Shown here piece after piece: positions 8,883-15,876 of a stretch of 64,000 nucleotides of DNA. How positions within the stretch are numbered: position 1 is the stretch's first letter; the number at the start of each line of letters is the position of its first letter. A program made the position numbers and the translations under genes. Where the stretch lies: contig NZ_QOWE01000012.1 of assembly GCF_003334855.1 (NCBI RefSeq), positions 62,001 through 126,000 on the forward strand, in the 5' to 3' direction. The notes under the pieces were generated by a model. The model was not told the origin of the DNA and ran no database searches. It saw only the letters and a list, made by a program, of their open reading frames with translations. This DNA comes from Larkinella punicea. Its GTDB lineage: Bacteria; Bacteroidota; Bacteroidia; Cytophagales; Spirosomataceae.

Positions 8883-9722
8883 TCATTCCAACAACGCGGC
8901 CAATTGTCCTTTCTCCCGAATCCGGATGCCTTTTTCAGTTGCTTCGACGGTGGCGGCTTCAACAACCGGATCGTGTTCGAACACCAGAATCCAGTTTTCC
9001 TCAGCCGCCTGCTTTAGCAAACGCGTTTTTTCCTCCATCGTCAGCAGCGGGCGGACGTCATAACTCATGATCCAGGGCAAGGGAACGTGGGCTGCCGACG
9101 GAATCAGATCGGCCACATAGGCCACTTTCCGGTTGCCGGCCTGAAAAACCGGCAGCGTCATGTTCTCCGTGTGGCCATCGACCTGAATCAGGTCGACGTT
9201 TGGGAAGGAAAAACCGCCCTGGTCGACAAACTGCAATTGCCCGCTCTGTTGTAACGGTTCGATGTTTTCCTTCAGAAAAGACGCTTTTTCACGCGGATTC
9301 GGATTTGTGGCCCAGTTCCAGTGCGCACTGTGACTCCAGTAGGTAGCGGATGGAAAGGTGGGAACGAGCTGGTCGGAAGTCCGGGAAACCGCCCCGCCCA
9401 CATGGTCGAAATGGAGGTGGGTCAGCAAAACATCCGTGATGTCTTTTTCAGAATACCCCGCCTGCCGAATGGATTTCAGCAGAGACGCATCGCCGTGGGG
9501 CTCGTAGTGACTGAAAAACCGGGTGTCCTGTTTGTCGCCCAGTCCCGTATCCACCAGCAGCAACCGGTTGCTTTCTTCCACCAGCAAACAGCGCATCGCC
9601 CAGGTGCAGAGGTTACGCTCGTCGGCCGGATTGGCCTTGTTCCAGAGCGACTTCGGCACAACGCCGAACATGGCCCCACCATCTAATTTAAAAAAACCGG
9701 TATCGATCGTTTGTACAGTCAT
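8883..9722 (-). CDS. Metallo-beta-lactamase-fold hydrolase
   Basis: 279 residues from the ATG at 9722 (MTVQTIDTGFF); an ATG 33 bases upstream is possible but adds residues outside the fold. The metal-binding set is complete: THLHFDHVGG supplies H102, H104, D106 and H107, then H184, D205 and H250. No signal peptide is present. The closest well-known relatives by motif are AttM/AiiA-type lactonases and glyoxalase-II-like hydrolases, but the motif alone does not tell a lactonase from other hydrolases. It stands alone, downstream of a long intergenic stretch. Confidence 0.88.
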   Translation of the reverse strand: MTVQTIDTGFFKLDGGAMFGVVPKSLWNKANPADERNLCTWAMRCLLVEESNRLLLVDTGLGDKQDTRFFSHYEPHGDASLLKSIRQAGYSEKDITDVLLTHLHFDHVGGAVSRTSDQLVPTFPSATYWSHSAHWNWATNPNPREKASFLKENIEPLQQSGQLQFVDQGGFSFPNVDLIQVDGHTENMTLPVFQAGNRKVAYVADLIPSAAHVPLPWIMSYDVRPLLTMEEKTRLLKQAAEENWILVFEHDPVVEAATVEATEKGIRIREKGQLAALLE

Positions 9723-9866
9723 AGCAGGGTTAAAGGGGTCTTGGAAAATGAACAATCAGACTTCTATATACACTATTATTGGCATACCGTGTCCCATTGG
9801 ATAAAGAATGGGGCATTAAAAAGATATTAAACAGCGCTATTTTATGCATTATAAACTAGATTTGCC

Positions 9867-9897
9867 TTGTATTTATCAGACATATTTAGTACTTTTA
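9867..9897 (+). promoter_or_regulatory. Candidate promoter, plus strand, no known gene
   Basis: TTG (9867-9869), 20 bases, TACTTTTA (9890-9897). This is seven of eight to the TAnnTTTG consensus with ideal spacing. It would start a plus-strand RNA near 9904 in a region without an obvious gene. Confidence 0.3.
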
Positions 9898-10261
9898 GGC
9901 ATTGATTGAATACTCAACGTGTATGAACTTAAAGAATCTCACTGCATACTGCACCTTCCGGGCAGGTAACAGGGCTGCCGTTTCCGGTGTTGCTGGTTTC
10001 GATAATTCATCCATATCCATCGTACGTTATTTGTTCCATTTCGGGTTATCAATAACCCTGTAAATGCAGGATGGATTCCTGGATTCAATGATATATAAAA
10101 TTTCGCTTGCAAATAAGTGATCAACCGGAAAGTCCGGTATAGAGGTTCCTTCTTCCTGTTTTCGGTTCGCCGAAGCGGTTGCATGGAATGGTTATACTGA
10201 TCTTTTTTTTGAGCCTTACTCCTAACCGGGTAAGGTAGGTAGGACAGAGAAAAATGGTAGC

Positions 10262-10297
10262 AAAGATCCCCGTGCATTTCGGGGATTTTTCTTTTTA
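10262..10297. terminator. Terminator hairpin between modC and the orphan transcript
   Basis: ATCCCCG (10266-10272) pairs with CGGGGAT (10280-10286) around a 7-base loop, and flanking A/T bases extend the stem. The T tract lies on the plus strand. On the minus strand it sits 18 bases past the modC stop and could end the mod operon, but there the following tract is only partly T-rich. Confidence 0.6.
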
Positions 10298-10314
10298 GGG
10301 CCTTCCACCTTTTC

Positions 10315-11175
10315 TCAGTTGGCCTTTCGGGTCAGCGTTTCGGTACCGAGGGATACGACAATGGTTTCTCCAATCTGCCACTCCTGCGCTCCTGAAGGCA
10401 CATTGAGTACGACCAGGTTGTCTGTCAACCGAATCCGAAGCTGCGTTGTCGTCTCCTCAACCTGAACCTCCTGGATGGTACCCATAATGGGAACAGGCGT
10501 TATTTTTCCTGCAACAGATGGGCTTCCAATATCCGTCACCTTTCCCTGGTTCAATTCCAGGATGCGGTCGGCAACCCGTTGAATTTCGTCCTGATGGTGG
10601 CTCACCAGAACCGTTGTTGTGCCAAACTGCCGGTGTAAACGAACCAGTTCGTTGAGCAATTGCTGCCGGGTTTCGTAGTCCAGGGCCGAAAAGGGTTCGT
10701 CCAGTAACAAGACGTCCGGCCGACGCGCCAAAGCCCGGATCAACGCTACCCGCTGGCGTTGCCCCCCCGAGAGGGTTGCCGGTTTGCGATCGGCCAGATT
10801 GACCAGGTTGACCAGCGAAAGCAGCTCATCCACCAACGAATCCCGGCGGTTTTCGGCCGCGAACTCAACGTTTTGTCGGACAGTCATATTGGGAAAAAGC
10901 GCAGCATCCTGAAACACCATGCCAACTTTCCGCTGTTGGGTCGGCAACTGCATCCGTTGTGCGGTATCGAGCCAGATCCGGTCACCCACCCGAATCAGAC
11001 CGCTTTCCGGCATTGTCAGACCCGCCAGAATCCGGAGGAGTGTCGTTTTTCCCGAACCCGAAGGACCGCACAAACCGGTCAGGCTCCCAGCCGCCAGCTT
11101 AAAATCAACATCGAGCGGGGCCGGACCACTGGCAAACAACAGATTCATCCGGGCCTGTAGATGGATCATTGGCAT
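10315..11175 (-). CDS. modC: Molybdate ABC transporter ATP-binding protein ModC
   Basis: About 286 residues from the ATG at 11175, which overlaps the modB stop by one base (TGATG) and so favours coupling. Motifs in order: Walker A GPSGSGKTT, signature LSGGQRQRVALIRAL, Walker B DVLLLDEPFSALD, H-loop VSHHQDE. The C-terminal stretch (about 215-286) looks like a molybdate-binding TOBE domain, which normally acts as an oxyanion sensor. It energises uptake through ModB. Only part of TOBE aligns by eye, so tungstate or another oxyanion is also possible. Confidence 0.93.
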   Translation of the reverse strand: MPMIHLQARMNLLFASGPAPLDVDFKLAAGSLTGLCGPSGSGKTTLLRILAGLTMPESGLIRVGDRIWLDTAQRMQLPTQQRKVGMVFQDAALFPNMTVRQNVEFAAENRRDSLVDELLSLVNLVNLADRKPATLSGGQRQRVALIRALARRPDVLLLDEPFSALDYETRQQLLNELVRLHRQFGTTTVLVSHHQDEIQRVADRILELNQGKVTDIGSPSVAGKITPVPIMGTIQEVQVEETTTQLRIRLTDNLVVLNVPSGAQEWQIGETIVVSLGTETLTRKAN

Positions 11176-11846
11176 CAGAATATCACCCATCTTTTGTTAA
11201 TTGCGTAAACTGTCAGCAAAATACCGAAGGAGATGACCAGCAGCAACAAGGCGTAGGCATTGGCCGCTCCGTAATGCAGCAATTCGACTTCGTCATAAAT
11301 CGCCACGGAAGCCACGCGGGTTTGTCCGGGCAGATTCCCCCCAATCATCAGCACCAGGCCAAACTCACCGATGGTGTGGGCGAAAGACAGCACCAGGCCC
11401 GTCAGCAGCGACGGTTTGATGTTGGGCAGCAAGACGCGGAAGAAGGTCTCCCGGCGGGATTTTCCGAGCGTGTACGACGCTTCCCGCAACGACACCGGCA
11501 GATTTTCCAGGCCAGCCTGTACGGGGTGAACCATGAACGGCAGGCTGTAGAAAATAGACGCCACCACCAGCCCTTCAAACGTAAACAACAACCGCAGATC
11601 GAACCAGGAAAGCAGTTTCTCACCCAGAAAACCGGTCGGATTAAAGGCCAGCAAAAAGTAAAAACCGAGTACGGAGGGCGGTAACACGAGCGGTAAACTG
11701 ATGACGGCTTCGACCACCGGTTTGAAACGGAAGCGGGTGAAGGCCAGCCAACCCGCCAGTGGAATCCCCACCAGCAGCAATAAAAGCGTCGTGGTGGTGG
11801 CCAGGCGAAACGTAAGCAGCAGGGGTTGCCAGTCGAAATCGGTCAT
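11175..11846 (-). CDS. modB: Molybdate ABC transporter permease ModB
   Basis: 223 residues, the typical length for ModB. It has about five hydrophobic segments, and the EAA loop that docks on the ATPase is visible as ASYTLGKSRRETFFRVLLPN. The conserved ModB words LPLVLPPSVLGFYFL and HTIGEFGLVLMIGGNLPG are present. It overlaps modA by four bases at its start (ATGA) and modC by one base at its stop, so modABC is a tightly coupled operon on the minus strand. Confidence 0.95.
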   Translation of the reverse strand: MTDFDWQPLLLTFRLATTTTLLLLLVGIPLAGWLAFTRFRFKPVVEAVISLPLVLPPSVLGFYFLLAFNPTGFLGEKLLSWFDLRLLFTFEGLVVASIFYSLPFMVHPVQAGLENLPVSLREASYTLGKSRRETFFRVLLPNIKPSLLTGLVLSFAHTIGEFGLVLMIGGNLPGQTRVASVAIYDEVELLHYGAANAYALLLLVISFGILLTVYAINKRWVIF

Positions 11847-12580
11847 CGGCGGGAAGGCAGTTGGTAGCCGTATTGTTGGAAAATAGCCCGTGCTTCCGGC
11901 GAAAATAAATAGTCGTAAAATTTCTGCGAACCGGCGGTGGCTTTTTTGAGCAAAACCACGCCCTGCGCAATGGGTTTTGCCCCTTTCACATCCGCCCAGC
12001 GGCCTTTGCCCCGCAAAACCGGCTCCAGCACCACCGATTTTGCCGTAAACCCCGCATCGACCGCACCCGAAACCAGGTATTGGTTGACCTGTGAAATGCT
12101 TTCTCCGTAGACGATTTTAGATTGTAAGCTTTTCAGCAGGTTCTGCTGGGTCAGCATGTTTACGGCCACGGCGCCATAGGGAGCGGTTTTGGGATTGGCA
12201 ATGGCAATCTTCGTAATGCGTTTGTCGGCCAGAACGGCCAGTCCTTGGGCGGGATCGATGTCGGCCCGCGTCCAAAGCACCAGCAAGCCATAGGCATACG
12301 TTGTCGGTTTCGCCTGCGCCAGCCCGGCCCGAAAAACCAGTTCGGGATAGTGGAGATCGGCCGAGAGAAAGACGTCGAACGGGGCACCATTCTGGATCTG
12401 GGCCGTGAGCTTCCCCGATGAGTTGACGATGGATTCGACAGACAGACCGGTTTTCTTTTCAAAACCGGCTTTCAGTTTTTCCATGACGAACTGCGCATTG
12501 GCCGCCACCGCCACCCGGATTTTCTGGGCAGTAGCCGGGAGTGTCAATACAATAAAAAGCAGGATTAACCCGTGGCGCAT
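11843..12580 (-). CDS. modA: Molybdate-binding periplasmic protein ModA
   Basis: 245 residues with a signal peptide ending near residue 18 (LPATAQ). It reads as a class II periplasmic binding protein with ModA landmarks: VAVAANAQFVMEKL, IVNSSGKLTAQIQNGAPFDVFLSAD and NPKTAPYGAVAV. The serines and tyrosine that bind the oxyanion lie in these segments. It delivers molybdate to ModBC; molybdenum would serve molybdopterin enzymes, none of which is obvious in this window. A perfect 10-bp palindrome, AACGATCGTT, lies just upstream (12582-12591) and a -7 element at 12601-12608. Confidence 0.95.
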   Translation of the reverse strand: MRHGLILLFIVLTLPATAQKIRVAVAANAQFVMEKLKAGFEKKTGLSVESIVNSSGKLTAQIQNGAPFDVFLSADLHYPELVFRAGLAQAKPTTYAYGLLVLWTRADIDPAQGLAVLADKRITKIAIANPKTAPYGAVAVNMLTQQNLLKSLQSKIVYGESISQVNQYLVSGAVDAGFTAKSVVLEPVLRGKGRWADVKGAKPIAQGVVLLKKATAGSQKFYDYLFSPEARAIFQQYGYQLPSRR

Positions 12581-12600
12581 GAACGATCGTTATGGTCTGG

Positions 12601-12608
12601 CAAATATA
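12601..12608 (-). promoter_or_regulatory. Candidate -7 element for modABC
   Basis: The minus strand reads TATATTTG (12608-12601), a perfect TAnnTTTG, 20 bases above the modA ATG. No clear TTG is present at -33. The palindrome AACGATCGTT (12582-12591) lies between this element and the start codon and could be an operator. Confidence 0.4.
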
Positions 12609-12616
12609 ACGAGTTC

Positions 12617-12647
12617 TTGGAAATATGAGTGGGAATAAGTAGGTTTA
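12617..12647 (+). promoter_or_regulatory. Candidate promoter for the exported protein at 12667
   Basis: TTG (12617-12619), 20 bases, TAGGTTTA (12640-12647): seven of eight to the -7 consensus and correct spacing. The predicted start near 12653 leaves a short leader before the ATG at 12667. It is divergent from the modA promoter. Confidence 0.4.
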
Positions 12648-12666
12648 TATTCCTCATAAAACAACC

Positions 12667-13218
12667 ATGAAACATCTTTTATTTTTACTCGCAGGGTGTC
12701 TTTTTAGCTTCAGCGGGCAGGCTCAGAAACACCTGGAATGGGCCGGAAAACCGAATCCGGCATGGAAGGCGGAGGTGGTCAGCCAGCATCAGAAAGGAAG
12801 CTGGTTGACGGGTGCTGGCCTTACGGTTTTGGGCACGACCGCCAAAGTCGGTTATTTTGCCGCCAACCGGTGGTGGATTGGGGCAGAGGGAGAATTGCAC
12901 AATTTGTTATCGACCCGTCTGGAAGGCGGTTTATTCGCCCGGTATTACCTCTGGAATGGCTCACTCCTGAGTGGTTTTGCACTGGGTGGCGTATCCTACG
13001 GTCGGTTTCAGGGCTGGGATTGGGACATTGACTTCGAAACCCCCGGTTCGCCAACGCGGTATTCCAGCACCAAATTGAATGCCGGCCTAGGTCTGGAAAT
13101 GACGCTTTCCCGGCGGTTGGCGCTTGAAGGCGTCGGGAAGGTGGGCAAACTCACCGATGCGGGCTGGTTTCAACCCAGTGTTCAGTTGTCGCTCAACGTG
13201 TATTTAGGTCGGCGATAG
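12667..13218 (+). CDS. Exported hypothetical protein, probably small outer-membrane barrel
   Basis: 183 residues starting MKHLLFLLAGCLFSFSGQAQ, a clear signal peptide cleaved near residue 20. The mature part alternates hydrophobic and polar residues with repeated glycines and aromatic strand ends (LFARYYLW, GFALGGVSYGRF) and finishes with LSLNVYLGRR, as short outer-membrane barrels do. I do not recognise a named family. It is divergent from modABC and probably monocistronic. The role is unknown. Confidence 0.8.
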   Translation: MKHLLFLLAGCLFSFSGQAQKHLEWAGKPNPAWKAEVVSQHQKGSWLTGAGLTVLGTTAKVGYFAANRWWIGAEGELHNLLSTRLEGGLFARYYLWNGSLLSGFALGGVSYGRFQGWDWDIDFETPGSPTRYSSTKLNAGLGLEMTLSRRLALEGVGKVGKLTDAGWFQPSVQLSLNVYLGRR

Positions 13219-13230
13219 GCCTAATCTGGC

Positions 13231-13261
13231 TTGAAAATGCCGATTAAAATACGTAGTATTG
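13231..13261 (+). promoter_or_regulatory. Candidate promoter for the Uma2-type gene
   Basis: TTG (13231-13233), 20 bases, TAGTATTG (13254-13261), seven of eight to TAnnTTTG. A start near 13268 would give an almost leaderless mRNA for an ATG at 13272 or 13284. Confidence 0.4.
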
Positions 13262-13271
13262 ATTTTATTGA

Positions 13272-13891
13272 ATGAACAAGCGCATGGCAATACCCATTGT
13301 CTTCGAGGAGCCCAAACGCCGGAAACGCGTTCCCTCCTATCTGGTTTACGAAACACTCAACGGAAAGCCTCTGTATTACAAAGGCTACAAGGACGTTTTG
13401 TCAGGTAAGAAAACAGCCGCTGAGATTATGGGAAGTAGTTCGTTACAAGCGGCCATTGTGACCGCTATTGTTATGTTTATAGGTCGCACGATCAATCGAA
13501 AAAGATATTTAGTCTTTCAAATGAATCCGGCCTTCATGTCGATCATGGGAGTAACTTTTCGAACGACGTAGCCATTTTTGAAAAAGAAGGGTTAATTCTG
13601 ACGAATAAATATTTTGATGTACCGCCCAAAGTAGCCATTGAAATTGATGTACAGATTGATCTGGAGAATTTTTCGGCCCGTGAGCAAAGCTATATTTACG
13701 CAAAAACCGAGCGGCTGCTTGACTTTGGTGTTGAACGCGTGATCTGGATTACCACCCAGCCCCAGAAGATATTCATTGCCAATCGCACTGGCGACTGGAT
13801 TACCCACAACTGGGATGTGAATGTCCCGGTACTGGATGATTGTGTGCTGAACCTGACGGAGTTATTGCGGGAAGAAGGGATTGAGTGGTAA
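13272..13891 (+). pseudogene. Uma2-family (DUF820) nuclease-like gene broken by a -1 frameshift
   Basis: The first frame runs 13272-13571 (99 residues) and begins like Uma2 proteins: PSYLVYETLNGKPLYYKGYKDVLSG and ALQAAIV-type helices. After YLVF near 13516 the homologous reading moves to another frame, continuing with HVDHGSNFSNDVAIF, PPKVAIEIDV and FGVERVIWI to the TAA at 13889-13891. The PD-(D/E)xK-like residues D and E of the family are in the second half. One missing T in the run at 13515-13517 would restore a single gene of about 206 residues. It may be a real pseudogene or a sequencing error in a homopolymer. Uma2 proteins are of uncertain function. Confidence 0.8.
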
Positions 13892-13903
13892 GTTTTCCCG
13901 CTC

Positions 13904-14104
13904 TCAACTCCCCTTAAATCGGGCCGCATCAATAATCGACCACAAGTGGATCAGCCAGCCGAGCAGAAAAAACCAGAGAACACCGGCCAGCACAAACTGG
14001 ATGATTGCCATCAGGAGCCGCCCTTGCAGCAACTGACCTAAACCGGGAATGAAGAAACTACAGAGAGCAGCCAGCACGTTACCGCCCGATCCTTGACCTG
14101 CCAT
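13904..14104 (-). CDS. Small TM2-like membrane protein
   Basis: 66 residues from the ATG at 14104 (MAGQGSGGN); a longer frame exists but its extra N-terminus is polar and unlike the family. It contains FFIPGLGQLLQGR followed by two adjacent membrane segments (about 12-28 and 32-54) and ends ARFKGS. This matches short TM2/YqaE-like proteins of Bacteroidota that have one glycine-rich turn between helices. Function unknown. It converges on the broken Uma2 gene with only 12 bases between stops. Confidence 0.7.
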   Translation of the reverse strand: MAGQGSGGNVLAALCSFFIPGLGQLLQGRLLMAIIQFVLAGVLWFFLLGWLIHLWSIIDAARFKGS

Positions 14105-14286
14105 TGTTTTTGAGCGTTTAAAGTACGATTTCCACCGAAAAGTAGTGTGGTGATGGATCAATCCGTTCGGTTTATGACAAACGGTGATTCCTGTCCTTTA
14201 AACTGCCAAAAGCCGGGTCCGGTTTTAAAAACTTCTCATCCGTTTCGTTCCGGCAGTGTCATTAACCGCCATTTTCAGATGACGAC

Positions 14287-14325
14287 ATGAAAAAACCTGC
14301 AAGGTCAAAAAAGACCTTACAGGTT
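14287..14325 (-). terminator. Rho-independent terminator of the isomerase gene
   Basis: On the minus strand a 13-base stem (14325-14313 with 14306-14294, one mismatch) around a T-rich loop is followed by TTTTTT. It lies 24 bases after the stop of the gene ending at 14349. Confidence 0.8.
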
Positions 14326-14348
14326 TCGGATCGGTTTCAAACCAGACT

Positions 14349-15401
14349 TTACAAGCCCAGTAATTTCTTGTTAAATTCCTCGTCAGCGCCCGTTCCGGCG
14401 AAGTCGTCAAACGCCCGTTCGGTGACGCGGATGATGTGGCTTTCGATAAATGGTGCGCCTTCAGCCGCTCCCTGCTCGGGGTGTTTGATGGCACACTCCC
14501 ACTCCAGAACCGCCCAGCCGTCGTAGTCATACTGCGACAGCTTGCTGAAAATACCGGAGAAGTCGACCTGCCCGTCGCCCAGCGAGCGGAACCGTCCGGC
14601 CCGCTCGACCCAGCCCTGATACCCGCTGTACACGCCCTGTTTCCCCGTCGGATTGAACTCGGCATCCTTGACGTGGAAGGCGAAAATCCGGTCGTGGTAG
14701 AAGTCGATGAATTGCAGGTAATCCAGTTGCTGCAGCAAAAAGTGGCTCGGGTCGTAGTTGATTCCCGCGCGCGGGTGGCCGTCCACGTAGTCGAGGAACG
14801 TCTCGAATGTTACGCCGTCGTGCAGGTCTTCACCGGGGTGCAGTTCGTAGCCAACGTTCACGCCCGACTCGTCGAACGCATCCAGAATGGGCTTCCACCG
14901 GTTTCCGAGTTCCTGAAAAGCCGTGGTGACCAGGCCCTGCGGACGTTGTGGCCACGGATACATGTATGGCCACAGCAGCGCGCCCGAAAAGGTCACGTGC
15001 GACGTCAGGCCGAGGTTCTGGCTGGCTTTGGCCGCCCACTTCAGTTGCTGCACCGCCCACGCCTGCTGTTCTTTCGGCTTGCCCGCCAGTTCGGCCGGAC
15101 CAAACCCGTCGAACATCGACGCATAGGCCGGATGAACCGCTACCAGTTGCCCCTGCAAGTGGGTGGAAAGTTCGGTGATTTCCACGCCGATCTCGTTCAG
15201 TTTGCCCTTCAGCTCGTCGCAATAGGTGGTGCTTTCGGCGGCTTTTTTCAAGTCAATCACCCGGGGGTCCCAGGTCGGAAGCTGGATGCCTTTGTAACCG
15301 AGGTCGGCCATGTATTGGGCAATGGAATCCAGTGAATTAAACGGGGCGGCATCACCCAGAAACTGCGCCAGAAAGACGGCCGGGCCTTTGATGGTTTTCA
15401 T
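14349..15401 (-). CDS. Sugar phosphate isomerase/epimerase (AP endonuclease-2-like TIM barrel)
   Basis: 350 residues with the xylose-isomerase-like TIM-barrel pattern: GYKGIQLPTWD near the start, VNVGYELHPGEDLHDG with a metal-binding Glu, GINYDPSHFLLQ and FAFHVKDAE supplying His/Asp ligands, and WAVLEWECAI near the end. The family uses divalent metal to isomerise or epimerise sugars and inositols. Two Gfo/Idh/MocA dehydrogenases lie directly upstream on the same strand, a usual partnership in polyol or uncommon sugar breakdown. The substrate is not readable. It ends at a strong terminator. Confidence 0.88.
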   Translation of the reverse strand: MKTIKGPAVFLAQFLGDAAPFNSLDSIAQYMADLGYKGIQLPTWDPRVIDLKKAAESTTYCDELKGKLNEIGVEITELSTHLQGQLVAVHPAYASMFDGFGPAELAGKPKEQQAWAVQQLKWAAKASQNLGLTSHVTFSGALLWPYMYPWPQRPQGLVTTAFQELGNRWKPILDAFDESGVNVGYELHPGEDLHDGVTFETFLDYVDGHPRAGINYDPSHFLLQQLDYLQFIDFYHDRIFAFHVKDAEFNPTGKQGVYSGYQGWVERAGRFRSLGDGQVDFSGIFSKLSQYDYDGWAVLEWECAIKHPEQGAAEGAPFIESHIIRVTERAFDDFAGTGADEEFNKKLLGL

Positions 15402-15409
15402 GTTCTTTT

Positions 15410-15876
15410 CAATTTTGAATGAGTGAATGAGTGAATGATAGAATGGATGAACAAACGTCAGGTGTTTTTTCGGGCTTTAGATAATATTTTCACAATCTCT
15501 GTAGCTTCTAACATTAAGCTCTCAAGTTTTGCAAACGGAATAATTTCAGTTTCGGCTAAAATCTCCATCCAGAATAATGATTCATCAGCCTCTTCAATTG
15601 TAATACTTAATTTAGCATAGAATTCCGCTTTGCTCCTCGCTCGGCACGCTGCCCGGTAATTGGCTCCTGTTGAGGAGGCTGAACGTAAAAATTGTTTGCC
15701 AATTATCTGAGCCTCATTCGTTTTAGGTAAAGCTTGAAAAACGCGAACGCTTCTCAGAACATAGTGCTTGGTTCTCCGCTTAAATTCTTCAATAAATGCT
15801 GCTTTATCAGAAACCGGTGAAAACTCTTCCATTTATTCACTCATTCTATCATTCACTCATTCAAAATTAAATTTCA
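15410..15876. mobile_element. Inverted-repeat element carrying a four-helix-bundle protein gene
   Basis: Left arm (about 15410-15449) and right arm (about 15831-15876) are complementary over AATTTTGAATGAGTGAATGA and GTGAATGATAGAATG; they differ mainly by one extra 8-base GAGTGAAT unit on the left. The arms enclose only the gene at 15458-15832. The right arm covers the stop codon of the dehydrogenase gene and the left arm ends about 9 bases before the start of the isomerase gene. The layout copies that of intervening sequences in 23S rRNA, where a stem encloses the same protein family. Mobility is inferred. Confidence 0.65.
15458..15832 (-). CDS. Four-helix-bundle protein (23S rRNA intervening-sequence protein family)
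   Basis: 124 residues. The sequence has the family's hallmark RSVRVFQALPKT, then AQIIGKQFLRSASSTGANYR, AACRARSKAEFYAKL and ITIEEADESLFWMEIL, in the order expected for four amphipathic helices. This family (TIGR02436 type) was first described in ORFs within intervening sequences of bacterial 23S rRNA, and relatives (Avd) serve diversity-generating retroelements. No reverse transcriptase or template repeat is nearby. The gene is enclosed by inverted repeats and sits between two metabolic genes of the same direction. Molecular function is unresolved; a nucleic-acid-binding role is plausible because of the many basic residues. Confidence 0.92.
   Translation of the reverse strand: MEEFSPVSDKAAFIEEFKRRTKHYVLRSVRVFQALPKTNEAQIIGKQFLRSASSTGANYRAACRARSKAEFYAKLSITIEEADESLFWMEILAETEIIPFAKLESLMLEATEIVKILSKARKNT

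Larger units (their letters stand above)
9723..10314. other. Long intergenic region with candidate short transcript
   Basis: Nearly 600 bases with no convincing protein gene. On the plus strand it holds a candidate promoter (9867-9897), then about 360 bases, then a terminator-like hairpin (10262-10297). A 46-codon frame (9923-10063) starting MNLKNLTAYC has no recognisable homologue. Small hairpins occur inside, for example ACCGGAAAGTCCGGT near 10124-10138. It could be a small RNA gene, a short peptide gene, or only spacer. Confidence 0.35.

Noticed and set aside
10118-10140. GGAAAGTCCGG reminiscent of RNase P RNA
   Set aside because: The other conserved RNase P blocks are absent in the surrounding 400 bases; the word is just a small hairpin.
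9939-10277. Minus-strand frame of 112 codons in the gap after the metallo-hydrolase gene
   Set aside because: Composition rich in R, Y and Q with no family match, no start context, and it overlaps the candidate terminator.
12581-12666. Possible molybdenum-cofactor riboswitch before modA
   Set aside because: The gap is under 90 bases and shows no multi-stem aptamer; ordinary divergent promoters explain it.
15410-15876. Diversity-generating retroelement suggested by the Avd-like protein
   Set aside because: No reverse transcriptase, template repeat or variable repeat is found in the neighbourhood.
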